From NCBI GenBank assembly GCA_029051915.1, contig JAIDKM010000056.1, positions 1 through 5,583 of the forward strand: a stretch of 5,583 nt of DNA, read 5' to 3'. Within the stretch, counting starts at the first letter, position 1; each line of letters begins with the position of its first letter. This DNA is from Alistipes sp. (GTDB lineage Bacteria > Bacteroidota > Bacteroidia > Bacteroidales > Rikenellaceae). The notes below the pieces were generated by a model. The model did no database searches, had not been told where the DNA came from, and saw nothing but the letters and a program-made list of their open reading frames with translations. Below are positions 1 through 5,583 of this stretch, in pieces. The position numbers and the translations under genes were made by a program.

Positions 1-550
1 TGGCGATCAGCGTATCTTTGTAGGCTACCGAGACCTTGACGGAGAGCAGGTGGCAGGTCATCTCCTGCTGCAGGGTGGTTTCGCTTTTGGCGATCGTGAA
101 ACGCTGGCTGGCACCGTAGGTCGGTGTGCCGTCCTCACCTTCCCAGGCGCTGTCGGGTGTCTCGCCCGAGAAGACGGAGAGCGTGTAGATGCCCGTCGGC
201 AGTTCGATCAGTTCGGGGCGGTCGCCGTATTTGAACTGCGTGCAGGTCGTTCCGTTCTTGTCGACTACATCCATCAGATCGCCGTTGGCATTCATGATGA
301 CTACCGAATAGGTGTCGAGGTCGATATTGCCGGCACGGGTTACGGCGTATGCTTCCGGGTTTTGCCCCACGTTTTCGGTGCGGTCTTCGACCGTTACGAT
401 AAGATCGGAGAACGACAGATAGCCCGAGTTCTGCATGTCAATGCCGCCTCCTTCCCCTTCGAAGCGGGAGGTCTCCTTCACGCAGGAGCCCGTCAGCAGC
501 GAGCAGGCTGTCAGCGCCAGAATCGTGTATTTTCGGATGAGCGTCTTCAT
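1..550 (-). CDS. DUF4493-like surface lipoprotein, 3' end missing (cut by window edge)
   Basis: I translated this frame by hand. It begins at ATG (548-550) and stays open for 183 codons to base 2, so the C-terminus lies outside the window. Residues 1-23 form a lipoprotein signal peptide: positive start (MKTLIRK), hydrophobic core, and lipobox LTGSC with the lipidated Cys at 23. The next residues are V-K-E, resembling the Bacteroidetes lipoprotein export signal that sends lipoproteins to the cell surface. A TRAG motif sits at 71-74. Residues 120-132 (GIYTLSVFSGETP) and the following beta-strand-rich part match the middle of the neighbouring lipoprotein (592-1437), so the two are paralogues. 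The pattern 'TG-Y-L-V-SGETP ... P-YG ... F-I ... C-L-VKV-V' is that of DUF4493-type proteins, whose biochemical role is not established; the assignment is from memory of the pattern. The start is preceded by an A-rich leader (ACAAAAAACAACGACT), usual for Bacteroidetes initiation without a Shine-Dalgarno. It is third in a probable operon. A role in a surface appendage or in glycan contact is inference. Confidence 0.88.
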   Translation of the reverse strand, partial: MKTLIRKYTILALTACSLLTGSCVKETSRFEGEGGGIDMQNSGYLSFSDLIVTVEDRTENVGQNPEAYAVTRAGNIDLDTYSVVIMNANGDLMDVVDKNGTTCTQFKYGDRPELIELPTGIYTLSVFSGETPDSAWEGEDGTPTYGASQRFTIAKSETTLQQEMTCHLLSVKVSVAYKDTLIA

Positions 551-566
551 AGTCGTTGTTTTTTGT

Positions 567-583
567 GCCGGGGTGGGCCCGGC
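567..583 (-). other. GC-rich intercistronic hairpin between the second and third lipoprotein genes
   Basis: The 41-base gap (551-591) contains, on the minus strand, GCCGGG-CCCAC-CCCGGC: a perfect 6-bp all-GC stem with a 5-base loop. An alternative fold pairs GCCGG at 583-587 with CCGGC at 567-571. It is followed by an A-rich stretch, not a U-run, so it is not a typical intrinsic terminator. It could stabilise the end of the upstream message, mark a processing site, or lower expression of the downstream gene. The structure is visible in the sequence; the function is inferred. Confidence 0.4.
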
Positions 584-591
584 CGGCAATC

Positions 592-1437
592 TTATTGGTT
601 CGGTATTGCGTCGTCGTTGAGTTCTTCGTCGGTCGTTTCGGTGCGGATCGGCGTGTCGTTGAGCGTGATGAGGACTTCTCCCGTGTCGCCGATGCCCGAG
701 ACGTCGAACGTGTAGGAGTAGAGCGTGCCGGCGGCCGCGGCTTCGTTGACCGTATCGGCGAACTTCACGGTCTGCGCCGGCTGGGTGGCCGAGGGCGTCT
801 GCTTGGTCGCCTCGCCCGAGATCGTGAAGCGGCCCGGACGGATGTAATGATAGGTTCCGACGACTTGCGGATCGTCGGCCGTGTAGTAGATTTCGAGTTC
901 GCTTCCGGCTTCGGTCGTCAGCATGAATTCTGCTCCGTTGCCGAAATAGCCTTTGAAGCGGTCGGTGAAGTCGATCCGTACGATCGTGTTGACCAGCCGG
1001 GCCGTGATGTCGACGCGCGTGGATTCGCGGCCGATCGCCACCGCAACTTCCGCCGAGCCCTCGAAGTAGGGACAGTCGGCGCCTTCGGGCGACGTTTCCA
1101 CGCCCGGGGTCTCGCCCGTGAAAAGCGTGATTGCGTAGTCGGTCGACCACAGATAATCGTTCTGCGGGTCGTAGTCGCCTACCGACTTCCAGCTTTGCGA
1201 GAAGTCGTATTCCGGATCGATACTTTCGACCCGGAGCGCCAGATCCGAAATTGCCGGAATCGCATCGGCCGGAATCTCTGCCTGCCCTGCGGCCCGGGTT
1301 TCGGCTGCGATGGCCGGCGAGCATTCGACCGCCAGGCGCAGCGTGCCGTAGCCCGTCGCGGGGGTATTTCCGCCTTCGTCTTTCGCGCATCCGGCCAGCA
1401 GCGCCGCCAAAAGAAGTATGGTCGTATATCGTTTCAT
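592..1437 (-). CDS. DUF4493-like surface lipoprotein, 281 aa
   Basis: This is a complete gene. The N-terminus MKRYTTILLLAALLAGC is a classic lipoprotein signal peptide with lipobox LLAGC and lipidated Cys17. It is followed by A-K-D-E, which fits the K-(D/E)2 export signal for surface lipoproteins of Bacteroidetes. The mature part starts with a Gly/Thr-rich linker and a strand GYGTLRLAVEC (29-39), then ETRAAG (46-51). Residues 101-162, including YAITLFTGETP at 101-111, align by eye with residues 122-182 of the lipoprotein at 1-550. The protein is strand-rich, has no transmembrane segment after the signal, and ends in an acidic tail (TTDEELNDDA). The layout fits DUF4493; no enzymatic motif was seen. 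Only one base separates its ATG from the TAA of the upstream gene (TAAGATG), with no Shine-Dalgarno, so translational coupling is likely. Non-lipidated Cys are at 39 and 121. A role as a fimbria-like or adhesin component is inferred from family and context; the substrate or partner is unknown. Confidence 0.93.
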   Translation of the reverse strand: MKRYTTILLLAALLAGCAKDEGGNTPATGYGTLRLAVECSPAIAAETRAAGQAEIPADAIPAISDLALRVESIDPEYDFSQSWKSVGDYDPQNDYLWSTDYAITLFTGETPGVETSPEGADCPYFEGSAEVAVAIGRESTRVDITARLVNTIVRIDFTDRFKGYFGNGAEFMLTTEAGSELEIYYTADDPQVVGTYHYIRPGRFTISGEATKQTPSATQPAQTVKFADTVNEAAAAGTLYSYTFDVSGIGDTGEVLITLNDTPIRTETTDEELNDDAIPNQ

Positions 1438-1438
1438 C

Positions 1439-3172
1439 TTAGTGTACGATCGTTACGCGGATGTTGTCCATCCACATGCTCGTGTAGCCCGAAATCCATG
1501 CAGTGGAATTTTTTTTGACATATTGCCACGACAGGCAGGTGCCGTTCGAACAGTCGGGAACCGTAAATTCATATTCGTCGACGATGCCCCCTGCAAACGA
1601 TGCGTCCGAGCGTTCTGCAATAGTCAGGGTTGCGATCTTGTTGGGCAGATCGTCGCTTCCCTTGAATCCGCCGCCGCCAGCGCTTGTGCCTACGTTGCAG
1701 CGGCAGTCGGCGGCTTTCGTGCCGTTGGCATTGGCATTGAAGAGTATCCGGACGCCTATTTGCCGACCCGCTTTGATGCAGGAAAGCGGTCGGGTGTCGA
1801 TTCTGGCCGGGTAGAAAACCAAGCCGTTGCTGTTGCAGCGGATCCGAATGGCCTGCCCGGCTTCTCCTTGCGCCCGTGCGGCGTACCATTGTTCCAGGTT
1901 GTAGTCGGCCAGCGACTGGGCATAAGCGGCACCCACGCCTTTGTCGACATCGACGTTGAACGATGTTATTTCGCTGAAATCCTCGAAGAACAGGTAGGGC
2001 GCTTCGACCGTGCAGCCATCGGCGGAGAGGCCGCTCACGGCGCAGCGTTTGCCATAGACGCCTTCGGTGTTTTCCGAGCCTACGGTCATTCCTATTTCGG
2101 TACCGCTTGTCAAACGCTGGTCTTCGAAAATCTTCAGCGTGAACGTGCCGTCCGCGTTCGCTGCGATCGCACGGGTCGTGTTGTGCAGCTCCAGCGTCGG
2201 GAATTCATAACCTTCCGGCATTTCCACCAGGTCGACTTGCGTTACCGCCTCGCCCAGATGCGTCGGGTCGACCGTCAGTCGGAACTCCTGCTGCGGCCGT
2301 ACTTCGTTGATCGTCAGCTTTACCGGCGTGATGGCTCCTTCTGCGCAGTTGCGGAAGCTGCCCGTCGACAGCGGCCACGAGAACTCCGTGCCGTCGGTCG
2401 CCGTGAATTTCACTTCGCCGCCCGTCGGATCGGTCGGGGCGATGAATACCCAGAACGTGTCGCCTTCGTCCACCGGTTCTGCGAAGTCGAGCGTGATCGC
2501 ATTGCTCGTTGCTTCCATGCCGGGCGTCGCATCCGGATTCGTCAGATCCCAGGTCATCCGACCGGCGACGGGCTGCGGGAACTCGATGCGGAGTTTCTCG
2601 ATGGGCCGTCCCAGCAGGTTGCGGCCTTCGGGGATCGTGATTTTCAGTGCGTGTACCTTATGATAGAAGTGCAGCGTAACGTCGTTGAGTATCTCCTCGC
2701 GAAGTTCGGCGCCCTGCGTTGCGGCCAGCATGATGTCGAGATCGGGATTCCATGTGCCGTCCTGCACGGCTGGAATCGTGTAGCTCACTCTCGTGCCGGC
2801 GACCGCTTCGGGCGTGGGATAGGATGCGTAATAGTCGTAGGTGCCGGCGGTCATGGCGTCGATCATGCCGGTGAAAAGACCTTCGTCGGGCGATTCCCGC
2901 GGATACCAGAGCGTGAACGGCACGTTTTCGAAAGCGGCGGAGCCGTTTCCGTAGCCCCACAGCGCAATGCGGTCGCCCTTGATCCAGCGGGTCGTCAGGT
3001 GTTCTTCGTCGAGTACCGTGCGGGTGGACGGCGACGTGGCGATGCGGACTTCGATCCGGCGGGATTTCCCGTTGTCCGGAGTCGGCCATTCGTCGCCCTG
3101 ATGGCACGAGACGGCCGCCGCCGCAAGCGATGCGACCGTCGAAAGGATGGCTAACTGTTTGATAATCCCCAT
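1439..3172 (-). CDS. Fimbrillin/Mfa-like lipoprotein with cysteine-rich C-terminal jelly-roll-like domain, 577 aa
   Basis: First gene of the lipoprotein operon. Residues 1-23 form a signal peptide ending in lipobox AVSC (Cys23), then H-Q-G-D-E, an acidic stretch compatible with surface export. Residues about 38-290 show the fimbrillin-like (Mfa-like) pattern: STRT at 50-53, then RWIKGDRIALW at 62-72 (the family's 'W-GD-I-LF' signature), DYYASYP at 113-119 ('YYP' type) and LHFYHKVHALKITI at 167-180. These proteins are outer-surface fimbrial or adhesin subunits in Bacteroidales. A linker beta-domain follows (about 291-390). Residues 393-577 look like a separate jelly-roll domain of the choice-of-anchor J/lectin-like kind: it opens with YLFFEDFS, contains QWYAARAQGEAGQAIRIR (428-445), and closes with MWMDNIRVTI (567-576). 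Eight of its nine non-lipidated cysteines fall at or after residue 377, including DCRC (489-492) and CSNGTC (541-546). The start is supported by the signal peptide and by the promoter 24 bases upstream. Fold assignments are by eye; ligand binding is inferred. Confidence 0.93.
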   Translation of the reverse strand: MGIIKQLAILSTVASLAAAAVSCHQGDEWPTPDNGKSRRIEVRIATSPSTRTVLDEEHLTTRWIKGDRIALWGYGNGSAAFENVPFTLWYPRESPDEGLFTGMIDAMTAGTYDYYASYPTPEAVAGTRVSYTIPAVQDGTWNPDLDIMLAATQGAELREEILNDVTLHFYHKVHALKITIPEGRNLLGRPIEKLRIEFPQPVAGRMTWDLTNPDATPGMEATSNAITLDFAEPVDEGDTFWVFIAPTDPTGGEVKFTATDGTEFSWPLSTGSFRNCAEGAITPVKLTINEVRPQQEFRLTVDPTHLGEAVTQVDLVEMPEGYEFPTLELHNTTRAIAANADGTFTLKIFEDQRLTSGTEIGMTVGSENTEGVYGKRCAVSGLSADGCTVEAPYLFFEDFSEITSFNVDVDKGVGAAYAQSLADYNLEQWYAARAQGEAGQAIRIRCNSNGLVFYPARIDTRPLSCIKAGRQIGVRILFNANANGTKAADCRCNVGTSAGGGGFKGSDDLPNKIATLTIAERSDASFAGGIVDEYEFTVPDCSNGTCLSWQYVKKNSTAWISGYTSMWMDNIRVTIVH

Positions 3173-3196
3173 GTAGATGCCTTTTCAAATCTGTCG

Positions 3197-3228
3197 CAAA
3201 AATAGGCAACTTATTTTCTGGAAAGAAA
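3197..3228 (-). promoter_or_regulatory. Bacteroidetes-type promoter of the lipoprotein operon
   Basis: On the minus strand, TATTTTTG at 3204-3197 is an exact match to the Bacteroidetes housekeeping -7 box TAnnTTTG. Twenty bases upstream, TTTC at 3228-3225 is a one-mismatch candidate for the -33 element (TTTG). The box ends 24 bases before the ATG at 3172, so the predicted leader is only about 17-20 bases. The surrounding region (about 3181-3240) is much richer in A+T than the genes on either side. It is the only TAnnTTTG match I found in this intergenic region, and it lies downstream of the terminator of the peptidase gene, giving the three lipoprotein genes their own transcript. Confidence 0.65.
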
Positions 3229-3241
3229 TATTTTCAACGAA

Positions 3242-3269
3242 CGGGGGATTTTTCATCACGAAAAGCCCG
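3242..3269. repeat. Imperfect inverted repeat just upstream of the promoter
   Basis: The plus strand reads CGGG (3242-3245) ... TTTTC (3250-3254), CATCA-type spacer, GAAAA (3260-3264), then CCCG (3266-3269). The inner 5-bp arms and outer 4-bp arms form an interrupted dyad about 14 bases upstream of the putative -33 element. It could be an operator or activator site, but it is short and may be chance. It is not followed by a U-run on either strand, so it is not a terminator. Confidence 0.2.
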
Positions 3270-3367
3270 AATTTTCCATGAATCGGAACCCGAAAAAGCA
3301 GGAAAACAGACAAATCTTCAGGTCGTTTCGAACGATATTCGGGCGCCGTCTCGGTCTCTGCGGCCTT

Positions 3368-3400
3368 GTAAAAGAAGCGCCGGTCGAAACCGGCGCTTCT
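3368..3400 (-). terminator. Rho-independent terminator of the S9 peptidase gene
   Basis: On the minus strand the arms AGAAGCGCCGGT (3400-3389) and ACCGGCGCTTCT (3384-3373) pair perfectly over 12 bp around a TTCG loop (3388-3385). The 3' arm runs directly into TTTTA, giving a U-rich tail (CTTCTTTTA). The hairpin starts seven bases after the TAA of the peptidase gene. It separates that gene's transcript from the codirectional lipoprotein operon. Read from the plus strand the stem is preceded by A's and followed by CGGTGTTTTA, so it could act weakly in that direction as well, but no plus-strand gene needs it. Confidence 0.92.
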
Positions 3401-3407
3401 CGGTGTT

Positions 3408-5583
3408 TTATTCCTGTTTTACGTATTTGTCCAGCCAACCGAAGAATTCGCGGTTCCACACCAGTGAGTTCTGCGGTTTGAAGACTTGGTGCGCTTCGTT
3501 TTCGAATTCGACCAGCCGGGCCGGAATGCCGCGTACGCGGGCCGCCGTGAAGGCTTCGAGCGACTGCGTGTAGGGGATGCGGAAATCCTTTTCGCCCGTG
3601 ATGATCATGATCGGCGTGTCCCATTTCTCCACGAACTTGTGCGGCGAGTTGGCATAGGAGCGTTGCGCTACGGCGTTTTTCCGCTCCCAGTAGGGGCCTC
3701 CGTAGTCGTTGTTCACGAACCACAGTTCCTCGGTCTGGCCGTACATCGAGTCGAAGTCGAAGATGCCGCAGTGGGCGATGAAGGCCTTGAACCTCTTTTC
3801 ATGACAGCCCGCCAGGAAGTAAACCGAGTAGCCGCCGTACGAGGCTCCGACGCATCCCATGCGGGTTTCGTCGGCCCACGGCTCGCGGGCCACGTCGTCG
3901 ATCGCCGACAGGTAGTCGCGGATGTTCTGGCCCGAGTAGTCGCCCGAGATCTGGTCGAGCCACTCCTGGCCGAACGAGGGCAGGCCGCGGCGGTTGGGCG
4001 CCACGACGATGTAGCCTTGCGCCGCCATCAGCTGGAAGTTCCAGCGATAGCTCCAGAACTGCGATACGACGCTCTGCGGGCCTCCCTGGCAGTAGAGCAG
4101 CACGGGGTACTTCTTCGCCGGATCGAAGTCGGGCGGCAGAATCACCCACGTCAGCATCTGCTTGCCGTCGGTCGTGCGAACCCAGCGCTTCTGTACTTCA
4201 CCCATCTTCACGGCGTCGTAGATCGGGGCGTTGATCTCCGAGATCCGGGTCATCGTCCCGTCGGCCGGGTTCACGTCGTAGAACTCGGTCGCCATCGAGA
4301 TCGTGCAGACTTCGGCGACGATCCGGCTGCCGGACATCGTGAAGGCGTCGATGTCGTGGTCGCCGCGCGTCAGCACTTCGACCTCGGACGTGCCGCACGT
4401 GGCGCCCGGCTCGGGCAGCTGCACCCGGCAGATCTGGTGCGTGGCTTCGATCGGTGCAATAAAATAGAGTTCCTCATTCCCGTTCCACACAACGTTCAGG
4501 GCGTTGTAGTCGAACGTGGCTGTGAGGTCGTGCATTTCGGCCGTCGTGCAGTCGTAGACGAAAAGGCGATCCTTGTCCGATTCGTTGCCGGCGCGGCGCA
4601 TCGAGCGGAAGGCGATCTTCGTGTCGTCGGGCGACCAGACGGGGTATTTGTCGTAGCCCGGCATCTCCTCCGGCAGGTCGCGTACTTCGCCTGCGCATTC
4701 GTCCTTGCGGCCCGTGCGGGGTTTGCAGATGTTCACGGTTTTGCCCGTCGCCACGTCGTAGATGAAGATGTCCGAGTCGGTCGACACGGCGTACTCCGTT
4801 CCCGTCAGCGGTTTGCAGGTGTAGGCCAGCATCGTGCCGGCGTGGTTCCACGCGATTTCGGCCATGTCGAAGTAGGGGGCCAGCGGCGCGTCCCAGGCAG
4901 CGTCGGCCCCGAGGATGTCCGTGCCGCCGGTAACAAGGCCTTCACCCAGCTCGGCGACGAAGATGTGGCGGTAGTCGCCCTCGTCCCAATAGTCCCAGTG
5001 GCGGGCCATGAGGTCGTCGTAGATGCGGGCCTGCGACTTGGGCATGTCGCCGTAGACGTCGGACGACTTGCGGGCCGCCACATGTACGCTCTGTACCCAC
5101 CAGATATGTTTGCCGTCGGGACTCACGCCGAAGCCCTCGACGTCGGGGATGCCCTCGCCGTCGCCTGCGCCGGTGATCTGTTCCGCTCCCGAGCCGTCGG
5201 CGGCCATGCGCCAGACTTGGGTCGAACCGCTGCGATCCGAAAGGAAGTAGATCGCCGTTCCGTCGGCCGACCATTGCGGTGCCGCGTTGCTGGAGGCGTA
5301 GTCGGTCAGCTGCCGGCATGCGCCGGTGGCGATCTCCTCGATCCAGAGCGTCGAAATGCCGCGGTTCTCGGCCATGTCGTACTCCGTTACGGCATAGAGG
5401 AGCCATTCTCCGTCGGGCGAGAGCGACGACGAACCGGCGCGCCGCATCTTCCACATCACTTCGGGGGTCAGGCGCCCGGCGGCGATTTCGTCGGCCGTCA
5501 GCGCGTTGTCTATCTTCAGGGGGGCGGGTCGCTTCTCGCCTCCGCCGAGCCCCAAACCTGCAATAGCCATAAAGAGGATGAAT
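3408..5583 (-). CDS. Secreted S9-family serine peptidase (DPP5/acylaminoacyl-peptidase type), 5' end cut by window edge
   Basis: It probably releases dipeptides or acylated residues from the N-terminus of oligopeptides in the periplasm. An in-frame Met at 5568-5570 gives 720 residues, but the frame continues upstream as F-I-L-F to the window edge. FILFMAIAGLGLGG looks like the core of a signal peptide, so the real start lies just outside. Numbering from that Met: residues about 35-450 are a WD40-like beta-propeller, with repeats such as SLSPDGEWLLYA (49-60), QWSADGTAIYFLSDR (99-113), GVSPDGKHIWW (148-158) and VWSPDDTKIAF (311-321). RHWDYWDEGDYRHIF (190-204) resembles the RHWD motif of DPP5 proteins. 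The alpha/beta-hydrolase domain (about 460-720) carries Ser577 in GASYGG, Asp662 in GEKDFRIP and His694 in NEAHQ, a complete triad. The region before it reads CQGGPQ (494-499) where many S9 enzymes have HGGP. Length is typical for the family. A strong terminator follows, so it is probably not cotranscribed with the lipoprotein genes. The exact substrate preference cannot be read from the sequence. Confidence 0.96.
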   Translation of the reverse strand, partial: FILFMAIAGLGLGGGEKRPAPLKIDNALTADEIAAGRLTPEVMWKMRRAGSSSLSPDGEWLLYAVTEYDMAENRGISTLWIEEIATGACRQLTDYASSNAAPQWSADGTAIYFLSDRSGSTQVWRMAADGSGAEQITGAGDGEGIPDVEGFGVSPDGKHIWWVQSVHVAARKSSDVYGDMPKSQARIYDDLMARHWDYWDEGDYRHIFVAELGEGLVTGGTDILGADAAWDAPLAPYFDMAEIAWNHAGTMLAYTCKPLTGTEYAVSTDSDIFIYDVATGKTVNICKPRTGRKDECAGEVRDLPEEMPGYDKYPVWSPDDTKIAFRSMRRAGNESDKDRLFVYDCTTAEMHDLTATFDYNALNVVWNGNEELYFIAPIEATHQICRVQLPEPGATCGTSEVEVLTRGDHDIDAFTMSGSRIVAEVCTISMATEFYDVNPADGTMTRISEINAPIYDAVKMGEVQKRWVRTTDGKQMLTWVILPPDFDPAKKYPVLLYCQGGPQSVVSQFWSYRWNFQLMAAQGYIVVAPNRRGLPSFGQEWLDQISGDYSGQNIRDYLSAIDDVAREPWADETRMGCVGASYGGYSVYFLAGCHEKRFKAFIAHCGIFDFDSMYGQTEELWFVNNDYGGPYWERKNAVAQRSYANSPHKFVEKWDTPIMIITGEKDFRIPYTQSLEAFTAARVRGIPARLVEFENEAHQVFKPQNSLVWNREFFGWLDKYVKQE

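Noticed and set aside
50..715. A 221-codon plus-strand open frame near the left edge
   Set aside because: The minus strand here encodes a lipoprotein with signal peptide, lipobox and a block shared with its neighbour. The plus-strand frame crosses the intergenic gap and shows no domain.
556..1518. A 320-codon plus-strand open frame opposite the second lipoprotein gene
   Set aside because: It overlaps a convincing minus-strand lipoprotein gene, is Arg-rich without a domain, and spans the junction of two real genes. It has no promoter of its own.
1418..3154. A 578-codon plus-strand open frame lying almost exactly opposite the fimbrillin-like gene
   Set aside because: It is an antisense shadow produced by GC-rich codon use: TTA, CTA and TCA codons are rare in the real gene, so stops are rare opposite it. 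The translation is rich in Arg and Val, has no recognisable domain or signal, and the minus strand carries a clear lipoprotein with promoter.
3323..3335. A small inverted repeat TCGTT-TCG-AACGA in the intergenic region
   Set aside because: The arms are only 5 bp and it lies about 95 bases upstream of the promoter; a match this short is expected by chance.
3278..3481. A 67-codon plus-strand open frame in the intergenic region
   Set aside because: It runs through the terminator stem and into the peptidase gene on the opposite strand, and I saw no plus-strand promoter in front of it.
3256..3723. A 155-codon minus-strand open frame running from the end of the peptidase gene into the intergenic region
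   Set aside because: It is in another frame of the peptidase gene and reads through the terminator hairpin. Its composition is Arg-rich and nothing in it resembles a known protein.

Overview
This window looks like part of a GC-rich Bacteroidales chromosome, most likely an Alistipes/Rikenellaceae-type genome. The reasons are the high GC content, the fimbrillin-like and DUF4493-like lipoproteins, the weak or absent Shine-Dalgarno sequences, and a perfect Bacteroidetes -7 box (TAnnTTTG) ahead of the lipoprotein genes. The genus is inferred; the phylum is well supported. All four genes recognised are on the minus strand, so the window reads biologically from right to left.

Right part (3408-5583): a secreted S9-family serine peptidase of the DPP5/acylaminoacyl-peptidase type. 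It has an N-terminal WD40-like beta-propeller and a C-terminal alpha/beta-hydrolase domain with an intact Ser-Asp-His triad. Its first codons lie beyond the right edge: the frame stays open and hydrophobic to the last base, so the signal peptide is cut by the window. Seven bases after its stop codon is a perfect 12-bp hairpin with a UUCG loop and a U-run, which is a rho-independent terminator.

Middle (3173-3407): a 235-base intergenic region. It holds that terminator and, nearer the next gene, an AT-rich stretch with the promoter of the lipoprotein operon.

Left part (1-3172): three consecutive lipoprotein genes. The first (1439-3172) is a fimbrillin/Mfa-like lipoprotein with a cysteine-rich, jelly-roll-like C-terminal domain. 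The second (592-1437) starts one base after the first one's stop and is DUF4493-like. The third (1-550, running off the left edge) is another DUF4493-like lipoprotein and is related to the second. A 41-base gap with a small GC-rich hairpin separates the second and third. All three have a lipobox cysteine, acidic residues just after it (suggesting export to the cell surface), and a Thr-Arg motif in the early mature region. Together they look like a surface adhesin or fimbria-type operon that continues to the left.

The content is mostly ordinary for Bacteroidales. The part most worth attention is the lipoprotein trio, especially the cysteine-rich C-terminal domain of the first protein. No RNA genes, mobile elements, CRISPR arrays or long repeats were seen.
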